From: Streptomyces showdoensis
Lineage (GTDB): Bacteria; Actinomycetota; Actinomycetes; Streptomycetales; Streptomycetaceae
DNA length: 64,000 nucleotides
Direction: 5' to 3'
NCBI RefSeq assembly: GCF_039535475.1
Contig: NZ_BAAAXG010000028.1
Span: forward strand, 558,001 to 622,000
Below, piece after piece: positions 1-7,990 of this stretch (within the stretch, counting starts at the first letter, position 1; each line of letters opens with the position of its first letter). The translations under genes were made by a program, and so were the position numbers. A model generated the notes under the pieces. The model made no database searches and had not been told where the DNA came from. It saw nothing but the letters and a program-made list of their open reading frames with translations.

Positions 1-110
1 AAGCCGGCCGCCCCGTGCCGGCGCAGGGCGCGGCCCGCGTGTTCGTCGCCCGGTTCGACGACGTGGGTGAGGGCGGCGCGGGCGAGCCGCTCGCGCTCCT
101 CGGCGGTCAC
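1..110 (-). CDS. dprA: DNA processing protein DprA, N-terminal fragment
   Basis: Only the first 36 codons are inside the window; the rest lies beyond the left edge. The frame opens with GTG at 110 and overlaps the comM stop codon by four bases (GTGA), the usual sign of translational coupling. The visible N-terminus is rich in Glu and Arg (it begins VTAEERERLARAALTHVVEP), which fits the SAM-like N-terminal region of actinobacterial DprA. Position directly after comM is the conserved yraN-comM-dprA order. In the family, DprA loads RecA onto incoming single-stranded DNA. The Rossmann-fold core cannot be checked here, so the call leans on gene order. Confidence 0.75.
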   Translation of the reverse strand, partial: MTAEERERLARAALTHVVEPGDEHAGRALRRHGAAG

Positions 111-1720
111 CGCCGGTCCCCCGCGCCGACGGGGACGCCCCGGGCGATGCCGGTGCGCAGTTCGAGGGCGAGCGCGAGGTCGTCGGCGCCGGGCCGGTCG
201 CGGCCCGCGAGGTCGGCGACGGTCCAGGCCACGCGGAGCACCCGGTCGAGGCCGCGGGCGGTGAGCAGGCCCCGCTCGATGTCGCGTTCGGCGGCGGCCA
301 GGGCGCCGGGCTCGGTGACGTACCGGGTGCGCAGCTCGTGGCCCGGGACCTCGCTGTTGACGGTCCAGGGGGTGTCTGCGAGCCGGGCGGCGGCGCGGGC
401 CCTGGCCTCGCGGACCCGGTCGGCGACGGCGCCGCTCGGCTCGCCGCGCCCGCCCTGCCCGAGGAGGTCGGAGCGGGTGACGGGCTCGACCTCGACGCGC
501 AGGTCGACGCGGTCGAGCAGGGGGCCGGAGAGCCGGGCCTGGTAGCGGCGGATGAGGGAGGCGGGGCATTCGCAGCCGGCGCCGTGAAGGGTGTGGCGGC
601 CGCAGGGGCAGGGGTTGGCGGCGAGGGCGAGGAGGAAGCGGGCGGGGAGCCGGACGACTCCGGCGGCGCGGGCGACGACGACGTGGCCGGATTCGAGGGG
701 CTGGCGCAGGGCGTCGAGGGACTTGGTGGAGAACTCGGGCGCCTCGTCGAGGAAGAGCACCCCACGGTGGGCGAGGGAGACCGCGCCGGGCCGCGGCAGT
801 CCGTTGCCGCCGCCGACGAGGGACTGCATGGTCGCGGAGTGGTGGGGCGCGCAGTAGGGCGGGCGGTGGACGAGGGGTTCGCCGGGCGGGAGGATCCCGG
901 CGACCGAGTGGACGGCGGTGACTTCGAGGGACTCCTGGCGGGTGAGCGGCGGCAGGATGCCGGGGAGCCGCTCCGCGAGCATGGTCTTGCCGGCGCCGGG
1001 AGGTCCGGTGAGCAGCAGGTGGTGGGCGCCGGCGGCGGCGATCTCCAGGGCGCGGCGGGCGGTGTGCTGCCCGGCGACGTCGGCGAGGTCGGGCCCGTCG
1101 GAGGGGTCGGCGGCGAGTCCGGTGCCGACCCCGGCGCCGGGGACGAGGAGTCCGGCGAGCATGGGGTCGGGCCGCCCCTCCTCCAGCGGCTGCTCGTCGG
1201 GGACGGGTTCGTCGGAGAGCACGGCGATGAGCTGGCGCAGGCTGCGGACGCCGAGGACCGAGACGCCGGGCACGAGGGCGGCCTCCCCCGCGGTCCGTTC
1301 GGGGACGACGACCTGCCGGTATCCGGCCTCGGCGGCGGCGAGCACGGCGGGCAGGACGCCGCGGACGGGCCGGACCCGGCCGTCCAGGCCGAGTTCGCCG
1401 ATGAGGACGAGGTCGGCGATGCTGCGCGGGTCGATGCGCTCGGCGGCGCCGAGCACGGCGGCCGCCACGGCGAGGTCGAATCCCGAGCCGCCCTTGGGCA
1501 CGGAGGCGGGGCTGAGGCCGACGGTGAGTTTCTTCTGCGGCCATTCCGCCTGGGAGTTGACGATGGCGGCGCGGACCCGGTCGCGGCTCTCGGTGAGGCT
1601 CTTGTCGGGGAGTCCGACGAGGGTGAAGGCGGCGACCCCGGCTTCGAGGTCGGCCTGGACCTCGACGACGACGCCCTCGACGCCGACCAGGGCGACGGAG
1701 CAGGTGCGGGCGAATCCCAT
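107..1720 (-). CDS. comM: ComM/YifB-family Mg-chelatase-like AAA+ ATPase
   Basis: The 537-residue protein has the N-terminal Lon-like fold typical of YifB (residues about 1-165), then an AAA+ module with Walker A GPPGAGKT at 239-246 and Walker B VLFLDEAPEF near 321-330. It ends with the Mg-chelatase-like C-terminal domain containing the Cys-rich stretch NPCPCG. ComM is a branch-migration helicase aiding integration of transformed DNA in competent bacteria; its role in Streptomyces is unclear. The ATG at 1720 overlaps the yraN TGA by one base (TGATG), so I place the start there although the frame stays open upstream. It is coupled at its 3' end to dprA. Confidence 0.93.
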   Translation of the reverse strand: MGFARTCSVALVGVEGVVVEVQADLEAGVAAFTLVGLPDKSLTESRDRVRAAIVNSQAEWPQKKLTVGLSPASVPKGGSGFDLAVAAAVLGAAERIDPRSIADLVLIGELGLDGRVRPVRGVLPAVLAAAEAGYRQVVVPERTAGEAALVPGVSVLGVRSLRQLIAVLSDEPVPDEQPLEEGRPDPMLAGLLVPGAGVGTGLAADPSDGPDLADVAGQHTARRALEIAAAGAHHLLLTGPPGAGKTMLAERLPGILPPLTRQESLEVTAVHSVAGILPPGEPLVHRPPYCAPHHSATMQSLVGGGNGLPRPGAVSLAHRGVLFLDEAPEFSTKSLDALRQPLESGHVVVARAAGVVRLPARFLLALAANPCPCGRHTLHGAGCECPASLIRRYQARLSGPLLDRVDLRVEVEPVTRSDLLGQGGRGEPSGAVADRVREARARAAARLADTPWTVNSEVPGHELRTRYVTEPGALAAAERDIERGLLTARGLDRVLRVAWTVADLAGRDRPGADDLALALELRTGIARGVPVGAGDRR

Positions 1721-2085
1721 CACGCCACCCCCCGGGCGTGGGTGACGACGGGTGCGCCGCGCCGGGGCAGCAGGACGCCGACGAGGTCGATGCGGACGCC
1801 TCCGCCGGCGGGCGGGCCGCCGTGTCGGTCGAGCCAGCAGGCGGCGAGGCGCCGCAGCCGCTCGGCCTTGCGCGGGCTGACGGCGGCCATCGGGTGTTCG
1901 AAGGCCCCGTCGCGGCGGGTCTTGACCTCGCAGACGACGAGGGTGTCGCCCTGGCGGGCGACGATGTCGATCTCTCCGGTGCGGCCGCAGCGCCAGTTCC
2001 TGGCGAGGACGTGCAGGCCGGCCGCGGTCAGCCGGCGGGCGGCGAGCTCTTCCCCGTACCGCCCGAGTGCTCGGGTCGCGTTCAT
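1720..2085 (-). CDS. YraN family endonuclease-like protein (UPF0102)
   Basis: This 121-residue protein has the restriction-endonuclease-like core of the YraN family: RTGEIDIVA at about 35-43 and VCEVKTR at about 51-57 supply the acidic and lysine residues of a PD-(D/E)XK-type site. Its biochemical function is not established; the family is usually found beside DNA-uptake or recombination genes, as here with comM and dprA. It is probably the first gene of the yraN-comM-dprA transcript, because a hairpin followed by a T-run separates it from the DUF2469 gene upstream. Confidence 0.88.
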   Translation of the reverse strand: MNATRALGRYGEELAARRLTAAGLHVLARNWRCGRTGEIDIVARQGDTLVVCEVKTRRDGAFEHPMAAVSPRKAERLRRLAACWLDRHGGPPAGGGVRIDLVGVLLPRRGAPVVTHARGVA

Positions 2086-2163
2086 TCGGTACCACCTCCG
2101 GCACCGACTGTGACGCAGCCCGCACGCCCCGTGTGCGGGGCTGTGGACGAGGGGGCGACTGGG

Positions 2164-2189
2164 GAAAACCCGGCCACCCGTTCGGGTGG
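2164..2189 (-). terminator. Putative intrinsic terminator after the DUF2469 gene
   Basis: A perfect 7-bp stem CCACCCG/CGGGTGG (2174-2180 and 2183-2189) has only TT between the arms. On the minus strand it is followed five bases later by TTTT. It sits immediately after the DUF2469 stop codon at 2194. Confidence 0.55.
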
Positions 2190-2193
2190 ACCG

Positions 2194-2502
2194 TCAGCTG
2201 CCGGGGAGTTCCAGGTCGCTCTTGTTGAGCTCCTCGATGTTCACGTCCTTGAACGTGAGGACGCGGACCTGCTTGACGAACCTGGCCGGCCGGTACATGT
2301 CCCAGACCCAGGCATCGGCCATCGAGACCTCGAAGAAGACCTCGCCCTGGACCGAGTGCACCTGCATCTCGTAGTCGTTGGTGAGGTAGAAGCGCCGCTC
2401 GGTCTCGATCACGTATTTGAACAGCCCGACGACATCGCGGTACTCCCGGTAGAGCTTGAGCTCCATCTCGGTCTCGTACTTCTCGAGGTCCTCGGCACTC
2501 AT
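2194..2502 (-). CDS. DUF2469 domain-containing protein
   Basis: This is a 102-residue acidic protein conserved in actinobacteria (DUF2469), with no assigned function. It begins MSAEDLEKYETEMEL and contains the family's aromatic segment around VFFEVSMADAWVWDMY. I chose the ATG at 2502 because it follows a GAAGGGGA ribosome-binding site; an upstream in-frame extension is open but low in family-like sequence. It is third in a probable sipZ-NUDIX-DUF2469 transcript, which resembles the three-gene sipZ operon described in S. lividans. Confidence 0.87.
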   Translation of the reverse strand: MSAEDLEKYETEMELKLYREYRDVVGLFKYVIETERRFYLTNDYEMQVHSVQGEVFFEVSMADAWVWDMYRPARFVKQVRVLTFKDVNIEELNKSDLELPGS

Positions 2503-2557
2503 GGCATGTTCCCCTTCAGCCGTGCGTCCCCCTATTGTGCGCCGGTCGCACGGGCCC

Positions 2558-3052
2558 CTAAACGATTTCCGGGGCGAGAACGAGCGGCGCGCTGGGAGGT
2601 CCTTCGTCGAGCAGCGTCTGCAGCAGCTCGGCGAGTCTGTTGGGGTACACCGTCTCACGGGCCGCCGACAGTTCGGCGGAAGTCCACCACCTCAGGCCGG
2701 CCACACTGCGGGCCTCCAGCTCGGTGAGGCCGGCCGGGGCGGTCTCGGTCCGGGTGGTGCGGGCCAGGTAGTACCACTCGTCCTGGTTCCAGCGGCGCCC
2801 GTCGAAGGGGAACGAGCAGTAGCGCTGCCAGAGCACGGGCCCGAGCTCGACCTCGGTGATGCCGGTCTCCTCGGCGAGCTCGCGCAGCGCCGCCTCCTCC
2901 CGGCCCTCGTCGCCCTCCAGCCCGCCGCCGGGGGTGAACCACCAGGTCTGCGCGGGGTCGTCGGGTTCGTAGCCGTGCAGGAGCAGGATGCGGTCGTCGG
3001 GGTCGAGCAGGACGACCCGGGCCACCCGCCGGGTCTCGGCCGCGTGCGTCAT
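2558..3052 (-). CDS. NUDIX hydrolase
   Basis: The 164-residue protein carries a complete Nudix box at about 42-65 (GGLEGDEGREEAALRELAEE followed by TGI), matching GX5EX7REUXEEXGU. These enzymes hydrolyse nucleoside diphosphates linked to another moiety; the substrate cannot be told from the sequence, and a house-cleaning MutT-like role is only a guess. The ATG at 3052 overlaps the stop of the upstream signal peptidase gene (ATGA), so the two are translationally coupled. It lies 55 bases before the DUF2469 gene. Confidence 0.9.
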   Translation of the reverse strand: MTHAAETRRVARVVLLDPDDRILLLHGYEPDDPAQTWWFTPGGGLEGDEGREEAALRELAEETGITEVELGPVLWQRYCSFPFDGRRWNQDEWYYLARTTRTETAPAGLTELEARSVAGLRWWTSAELSAARETVYPNRLAELLQTLLDEGPPSAPLVLAPEIV

Positions 3053-3804
3053 GCGCTCACCCTGTCCCTGCCGCCTCCGGAAGCCGGGGCCGGCTTCCGG
3101 CCGCCCAGCCCGGCCAGCGGGCCGTACGCCGCCCCGCCGAGGATCAGTACGCACCCGGCGACGATCGCGTAGAAGAGCGGCGCGACCGGTCCGGGCCCGG
3201 AGATGCCGCCGGGCAGCGCGGCGAAGCTCGCGGGCCGTTCGAGGACGGCCGGGGAGGGCCAGGCGACGGCGTCGACGCGGCCGACGACGGAGGAGGCCGG
3301 CACGGCACCGTGGCCGGCGTCCTGGAGGTGGGAGCGCGAGTCCACCGAGTTGCGCCGCTCGTCGCCGAGGAGGAAGAGCTTCCCCGCCGGCAGGGTCGTG
3401 GAGAACGCGTAGTCCGAGGCGGGCTGACCGGCCGGCAGATACGGTTCCTCGACCGGCTTGCCGTTGATCAGGAGCCGCCCGTCGTCGGCGCCGGTGACGG
3501 TGTCGCCGCCGACGCCCACCACCCGCTTGACCATGGTCACGTCGCCCCAGAGCGGGTCGGTGAAGACGACGATGTCGCCGCGCCGGACCTCCGAGCCGTC
3601 GATGCGCTCGGCCAGCACCTTGGAGCCGACCGCGAGGGTCGGCGTCATGGAGTCGCTGGGCACCGTGTACGGCTGGTAGAGCACGGCGCCGAGCGCGAAG
3701 CCGCCGAGGAAGAGCACACAGCCGACGGCCACGGCCAGTCCCGACAGCACCCTGCCGAGACGGCCGCGGCCGTCGTTCGTACGCGGTTTGACGCTCATGG
3801 GCAC
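3049..3804 (-). CDS. sipZ: Type I signal peptidase (SipZ-like)
   Basis: The 251-residue membrane peptidase cleaves signal peptides from exported proteins on the outer face of the membrane. It has an N-terminal membrane segment (about 20-42), the catalytic serine in VPSDSM (Ser52) and the general-base lysine in MVKRVVGVGGD (Lys93). A second hydrophobic segment near 205-228 forms a C-terminal anchor. It is the last of four tandem sip genes. A hairpin between sipY and sipZ and its coupling to the NUDIX gene fit the S. lividans arrangement, where sipZ starts a separate three-gene operon. The sipZ name is by position and structure. Confidence 0.9.
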   Translation of the reverse strand: MPMSVKPRTNDGRGRLGRVLSGLAVAVGCVLFLGGFALGAVLYQPYTVPSDSMTPTLAVGSKVLAERIDGSEVRRGDIVVFTDPLWGDVTMVKRVVGVGGDTVTGADDGRLLINGKPVEEPYLPAGQPASDYAFSTTLPAGKLFLLGDERRNSVDSRSHLQDAGHGAVPASSVVGRVDAVAWPSPAVLERPASFAALPGGISGPGPVAPLFYAIVAGCVLILGGAAYGPLAGLGGRKPAPASGGGRDRVSA

Positions 3805-3816
3805 CTCAGGGGTCCG

Positions 3817-3839
3817 CGGACCGTCCGTGCGACGGTCCG
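3817..3839 (-). terminator. Hairpin between sipY and sipZ
   Basis: A perfect 9-bp stem CGGACCGTC/GACGGTCCG with loop CGTGC lies in the 59-base gap between sipY and sipZ. It has no T-run, so it may be a terminator or an mRNA-processing or attenuation hairpin that separates sipWXY from sipZ. Confidence 0.5.
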
Positions 3840-3863
3840 GGAGGGCACCCTACCCGCGGGTCG

Positions 3864-4754
3864 CTACTCGGCGGTATGACGTGCGGCGAGCTTCTTGCGG
3901 CGCCACAGCACCAGCGGAAGCGCTCCCGCGACACCCGCCGCGCCCGGGGCGACGGCCAGTGCCTGGCTGAGGCCGGGCTGGTCGAAGGTGGACGGCACCG
4001 GCAGGGTGGCCCAGCGGGTCACCGGCCAGGCGATGACGACGGCCCGGCCGACGACCTCGTCGTTGGAGACGGTGCCGCCGCCGGCGAGCTCCTGGTGGTA
4101 GCGGGAGTCCAGGGAGTTCTGCCGGTTGTCGCCCATGACCCAGATGCGGCCCTCGGGGACCTTGATCGGGCCGAAGGCGGGCTCGCAGGGCACGGAGCCG
4201 GGGTACAGGTACGAGGTCTCGTCCAGCTCCTTGCCGTTGACCGTGACCTTGCCGCCCTCCTTGCAGGAGACCGTGTCGCCGCCGACCGCGATGACCCGCT
4301 TGATCAGGTCCTTCTCCTCGGCGGACGGCATGAGGCCGATGAAGCTCAGGACCTTCTGCACCACGTTGGGCTCGGGCGTCTTGCCCTCCTCCAGCCAGCC
4401 GCCCGGGTCGTGGAAGACGACGACCTCGCCGCGCTCCGGCTCCGAGCCGAACCACGGGGTCAGCTTGTCCACGAGCACCCGGTCACCGCGCTGGAGGGTG
4501 TTCATCATCGAGTCCGAGGGGATCGAGAACGCCTGCACCAGGAAGGTCTTGATCAGCAGCGCGAGGATCAGCGCGATGCCGATGAGCAGCGGCAGCTCCT
4601 TCCAGAAGGAGCGCGGCTTCTTCGCGCCGCCGCTGCCGCTCCGGCCCGCGCCGTCGCCGCCGTCACCGGTGTCGCCGGGCGGGGTGGCACCCTGGTCCGG
4701 GCCCTGGTCGGAGCCCGCGTCACCGTCCCGACGGCCCGTGGAGTCATCCGTCAT
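3864..4754 (-). CDS. sipY: Type I signal peptidase (SipY-like)
   Basis: This 296-residue signal peptidase has a long acidic, Gly-rich cytoplasmic N-terminus (1-48), a membrane segment at about 54-76, catalytic serine in IPSDSM (Ser82) and catalytic lysine in LIKRVIAVGGD (Lys152). It ends with a C-terminal hydrophobic segment before a basic tail. The ATG at 4754 overlaps the sipX stop by 11 bases, so I prefer it to an upstream start at 4844 inside sipX. It is the third gene of the likely sipW-sipX-sipY operon. Confidence 0.9.
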   Translation of the reverse strand: MTDDSTGRRDGDAGSDQGPDQGATPPGDTGDGGDGAGRSGSGGAKKPRSFWKELPLLIGIALILALLIKTFLVQAFSIPSDSMMNTLQRGDRVLVDKLTPWFGSEPERGEVVVFHDPGGWLEEGKTPEPNVVQKVLSFIGLMPSAEEKDLIKRVIAVGGDTVSCKEGGKVTVNGKELDETSYLYPGSVPCEPAFGPIKVPEGRIWVMGDNRQNSLDSRYHQELAGGGTVSNDEVVGRAVVIAWPVTRWATLPVPSTFDQPGLSQALAVAPGAAGVAGALPLVLWRRKKLAARHTAE

Positions 4755-5844
4755 GGCCGCCACCTGTTGGGCGGGCCGATCGGGCCTCTTCTCGGGCTCG
4801 TCGTGTCCGGATCGTGCGCCGACGGCCAAATCCCCCACATCCACTCCTCAATCCGTGCAAACGCCCGTCCCGGAACAGGGACAGGCCCACCACTCCCATA
4901 ACGAGCGGGAGTTCCGCAGGGGTCGGGAGCCAGGGCAATCCGTTCAGATTCCGCTGGGACACACTATGCGACACACCCTGCGCTCCGGCCCCGTCCACCG
5001 CGCCGTCCTCGGACCCGGAGTCCGCGGCGGCCACGGAGGCGAAGGCCGACCGTTCTTCCAGCCGTCGCCAGTGGCCCACCGGCCAGGCGATGACGACGGC
5101 GCGGCCCACGACCTGGTCCTCGGAGACCGTGCCGTGGTCCTTCTCGTCCAGGTGATAGCGCGAGTCGGCGGAATTGGCCCGGTGGTCGCCCATGACGAAG
5201 ATCCTCCCCTGCGGGACCTTCACCTCGAAGGGGATGTTCGACGGTGCGTTCCCGGGGTGCAGATACGGTTCGTCCAACGGTACGCCGTTGACGGTGATCC
5301 GTCCGTCGTCGCCGCAGCACTTCACGGTGTCCCCGCCGACCGCGACCACCCGCTTGATCAGGTCCTGGTCGTCGGCGGAGGGCAGCAGCCCGATGAAGGT
5401 CAGGGCCTGCTTGACCTGCTTGACGCCCACCGGGTCGTCGGCCGGCGGCGCGGTCTCCTGCTGGAGCCAACCGCCCGGGTCCTTGAAGACCACCACGTCA
5501 CCGCGCTGGGGCCGGGAGCCGAACCAGGGCGTGAGCTTGTCGACCAGCACCCGGTCGTCGATCCGGATCGTCTGCTCCATCGAGCCGGACGGGATCACGA
5601 AGGCCTGCACCAGGAAGGTCTTCAGGACCAGGGCGATCAGGACGGCGACGGTGACGAGGAGCGGGATCTCCCTGAGGGCGGAGCGCTGTCGGCGCCGCTT
5701 CACCTTGCGGGCCAGCCGGCGCCGCTCGGCCCGGCCGGGCAGCGTACGGACGCCGTCCTCCGGGCCGTCTCCGGTGCCGGCCGAGCCGCCCGGGTCGCCC
5801 GAGGGGCCCTGGCGGCCTTCGGGCGCCCGGCCCCGCCTACCCAT
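4744..5844 (-). CDS. sipX: Type I signal peptidase (SipX-like)
   Basis: This signal peptidase has 366 residues from the ATG at 5844, which overlaps the sipW stop by eight bases; a start at 5898 is also open. The N-terminus is long and basic (Arg/Lys-rich, about 38-55), followed by a membrane segment (about 60-80), catalytic serine in IPSGSM (Ser88) and lysine in LIKRVVAVGGD (Lys164). A C-terminal hydrophobic stretch near LPLVMGVVGLSLF is followed by an unusually long basic tail of about 45 residues that overlaps the upstream region of sipY. That tail may be real or the result of a lost earlier stop. Confidence 0.88.
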   Translation of the reverse strand: MGRRGRAPEGRQGPSGDPGGSAGTGDGPEDGVRTLPGRAERRRLARKVKRRRQRSALREIPLLVTVAVLIALVLKTFLVQAFVIPSGSMEQTIRIDDRVLVDKLTPWFGSRPQRGDVVVFKDPGGWLQQETAPPADDPVGVKQVKQALTFIGLLPSADDQDLIKRVVAVGGDTVKCCGDDGRITVNGVPLDEPYLHPGNAPSNIPFEVKVPQGRIFVMGDHRANSADSRYHLDEKDHGTVSEDQVVGRAVVIAWPVGHWRRLEERSAFASVAAADSGSEDGAVDGAGAQGVSHSVSQRNLNGLPWLPTPAELPLVMGVVGLSLFRDGRLHGLRSGCGGFGRRRTIRTRRAREEARSARPTGGGHDG

Positions 5845-6649
5845 GGCCCCGTCCGGAGCCGCCCGAGGGGCTCCCCGGGCTCCCGGCGTGGCCACCACCC
5901 GTCCAGTCGGGCACGGCGGCGAAGGCGTCGGTGCCGGGAACGGTGGACCAGCGGCCGAAGGGCCAGCCGATCCAGTCCGCGCGCCCGACCACCTTCTCGA
6001 CCGGGACCATGCCGCCGCCGGGCTGACCGAGGTGGTCGCGGGAGTCGCTGGACTGGCTGCGGTGGTCGCCCATGACCCACAGGGTGCCGGGCGGCACCAC
6101 GATGTCGAACGGCACCCTGGACGGCTGGTCGCCCAGCATCACGTAGCGCTCCTGGACGGGCGCGCCGTTGACGCTGATCCGGCCGTCCTTGTCGCAGCAG
6201 ACCACCCGGTCGCCGCCGGTGCCGACGACCCGCTTCACGAAGTCGGTCTCGTCGGGCTCGGCGAGGCCGAGGGCGGCGGCCGCGTCGTGGAACAGCCCGG
6301 TGACCGGGTTGCCCGACGGCTCCTCGCGGACGAAGGACCCGGTGCCGTCGAAGACGACGACGTCACCCCGGCGCGGCTCGTCGCCGAAACGGTACGCCAG
6401 CTTGTTGACCAGGATCCGGTCGCCGACCTGGAGGGTGGGCTCCATGGAGCCGCTGGGCACCAGGAAGGGCTGCAGCACGAAGTGGCTGAACACCAGCAGG
6501 AAGACCATGCAGGCCGCGCCGATCAGCCCGGTACGGCGCCAGGTGAGCGGTCCGGAGCCCCCGAAGGGCCCGGACATGCGCGCGGAGCGCGATCGCTCCT
6601 CCTCGTCGGAGGAGCGATCGCGCTCCGAGTGCTGTGCTTCGGTGTCCAT
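5837..6649 (-). CDS. sipW: Type I signal peptidase (SipW-like)
   Basis: This 270-residue peptidase has one membrane segment (about 40-62), catalytic serine in VPSGSM (Ser68) and lysine in FVKRVVGTGGD (Lys139). It ends in a Gly/Ser-rich tail without a second membrane segment, the feature by which SipW differs from its three neighbours in S. lividans. Codons 8-22 lie in a perfect 20-bp inverted repeat. No ribosome-binding site precedes the ATG at 6649, and a TAAGCT -10-like element ends 9 bases upstream, suggesting a very short or absent leader. A start at Met25 (6577), beyond the repeat, is possible but also lacks a ribosome-binding site. Confidence 0.88.
   Translation of the reverse strand: MDTEAQHSERDRSSDEEERSRSARMSGPFGGSGPLTWRRTGLIGAACMVFLLVFSHFVLQPFLVPSGSMEPTLQVGDRILVNKLAYRFGDEPRRGDVVVFDGTGSFVREEPSGNPVTGLFHDAAAALGLAEPDETDFVKRVVGTGGDRVVCCDKDGRISVNGAPVQERYVMLGDQPSRVPFDIVVPPGTLWVMGDHRSQSSDSRDHLGQPGGGMVPVEKVVGRADWIGWPFGRWSTVPGTDAFAAVPDWTGGGHAGSPGSPSGGSGRGHG
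6583..6627. repeat. Perfect 20-bp inverted repeat at the start of sipW
   Basis: The arms at 6583-6602 and 6608-6627 are exact reverse complements (core GGAGCGCGATCGCTCCTCC) around the loop TCGTC. They cover about codons 8-22 of sipW. The hairpin also falls 60 bases past the rplS stop, so it could be a read-through terminator or attenuator for rplS transcription entering the sip operon. No T-run follows it on the minus strand. Confidence 0.85.
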
Positions 6650-6688
6650 CGGGGGCAGAGCTTATCCCGCCACCCTGTGGACCGTGGG

Positions 6689-7039
6689 TCAGCGGTCGCG
6701 CTTCTCCTTGATCTTCGCGGCCTTGCCGCGCAGCTCACGGAGGTAGTACAGCTTGGCGCGACGGACGTCACCGCGGGTGACGAGCTCGATCTTCTCGAAG
6801 ATCGGGCTGTGCACCGGGAAGGTGCGCTCGACGCCGACGGAGAACGAGACCTTGCGGACCGTGAAGGACTCGCTGACGCCCGAGCCCTGACGGCGGATGA
6901 CGACACCCTTGAACTGCTGGATACGGGAGCGGTTGCCCTCGATGACGCGAACGTGGACGTTCACGGTGTCGCCGGGGCGGAAGGCCGGGACGTCGGAGCG
7001 CAGCGAACCGGCGTTGACCTGGTCGAGCAGGGAGGCCAT
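6689..7039 (-). CDS. rplS: 50S ribosomal protein L19
   Basis: At 116 residues this has the family's usual length, from [16 protein letters not shown] through [12 protein letters not shown] and IQQFKGVVI to the basic C-terminus. L19 sits at the 30S-50S interface. The ATG at 7039 follows a GGAAAGAG ribosome-binding site. It is the last gene of the rpsP-khpA-rimM-trmD-rplS group, separated from trmD by about 128 bases that contain two hairpins. The sip cluster follows downstream. Confidence 0.96.
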   Translation of the reverse strand: MASLLDQVNAGSLRSDVPAFRPGDTVNVHVRVIEGNRSRIQQFKGVVIRRQGSGVSESFTVRKVSFSVGVERTFPVHSPIFEKIELVTRGDVRRAKLYYLRELRGKAAKIKEKRDR

Positions 7040-7054
7040 GGAGGTCTCTTTCCT

Positions 7055-7078
7055 CGCTGATGCCACAGGTCATCAGCG
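7055..7078 (-). other. Hairpin in the rplS leader
   Basis: A perfect 8-bp stem CGCTGATG/CATCAGCG with loop CCACAGGT lies 15 bases upstream of the rplS start. A second small hairpin, CCCCTG-TGG-CAGGGG at 7128-7142, lies between it and the trmD stop. They could be terminator, attenuator or ribosomal-protein leader elements; nothing here proves a regulatory role. Confidence 0.4.
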
Positions 7079-7167
7079 GTACGTACGAATGATGAGTGAG
7101 CGCCGTGCGTCCCTGGCGGGCGTCGTCCCCCTGTGGCAGGGGCGCGCGCCGGACGTACGACAGCGGC

Positions 7168-7990
7168 CTATTCTTCCACGGCCTGCGGCCTGCGCCAAAA
7201 TCGGCCGCCGGGCTCGGGGGCCCAACCCATCATGGAGAGGATCTCCCGGTCCTTCTTGTCGAAGGCGGCGGGGTCGCAGCGCTCGATCAGGTCGGGGCGG
7301 TTGGCCGCGGTGCGCCGGAAGGCCTCGTCGCGCCGCCAGCGCGCGATCTTCCCGTGGTGCCCGCTGAGCAGCACGTCGGGGATGCCGCGGCCGCGCCACT
7401 CCGGGGGCTTGGTGTAGACCGGGCCCTCCAGGAGGTTGGCCATGGCGCCGGGGGCGAAGGAGTCGTCCCGGTGCGACTCGGCGTTGCCGAGGACGCCGGG
7501 CAGCAGCCGGGCGACGGCCTCGGTGACGACCAGGACGGCGGCCTCGCCGCCGGCCAGCACGTAGTCGCCGATGGACACCTCGTAGACCGGCATCCGGGTG
7601 GCGTACTCGTCGATGACCCGGCGGTCGATGCCCTCGTAGCGGGCCGGCGTGAAGATCAGCCAGGGCCGCTCGGAGAGCTCGACGGCGAGCTCCTGGGTGA
7701 AGGGCCGGCCGCTGGGGGTGGGGGACGACGAGGACCGGGCCGTGGGCGCCTGCCTCGAAGCCGTCGGCGAGGGTCTGGTCGAGCGCGTCGCCCCAGGGGT
7801 CGGTCTTCATGACCATGCCGGGGCCGCCGCCGTACGGGGTGTCGTCGACGGTGTTGTGCCGGTCGTAGGTCCAGTCGCGCAGGTGGTGGACGTGCACGTC
7901 GAGCTGGCCGCGGGCGCGGGCCTTGCCGACCAGCGACACGTTCAGCGGTTCGAGGTACTCCGGGAAGATCGTGACGACGTCGAGCCTCAT
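7168..7990 (-). pseudogene. trmD: tRNA (guanine-37-N1)-methyltransferase TrmD, frameshifted as sequenced
   Basis: TrmD makes m1G37 in tRNAs with a G at 36, protecting the reading frame. The N-terminal part ([16 protein letters not shown], then the YGGGPGMVM motif) reads in one frame from 7990 to about 7725. The C-terminal part, including the knot motif SIGDYVLAGGEAAVLV and the SHRDDSF segment, continues in the next frame to 7168. Removing one G from the five-G run at 7720-7724 restores PVLVVPTPSGRPFTQELA and an intact 273-residue protein. The ATG overlaps the rimM stop (ATGA). Because trmD is normally essential or nearly so, a sequencing error in the homopolymer is as likely as a real mutation. 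Confidence 0.85.

Noticed and set aside
7073..7167. Extension of the trmD N-terminal frame past the frameshift to 7073
   Set aside because: Beyond the shift the sequence becomes Arg-rich and unlike TrmD; the C-terminal motifs lie in the other frame ending at 7168.
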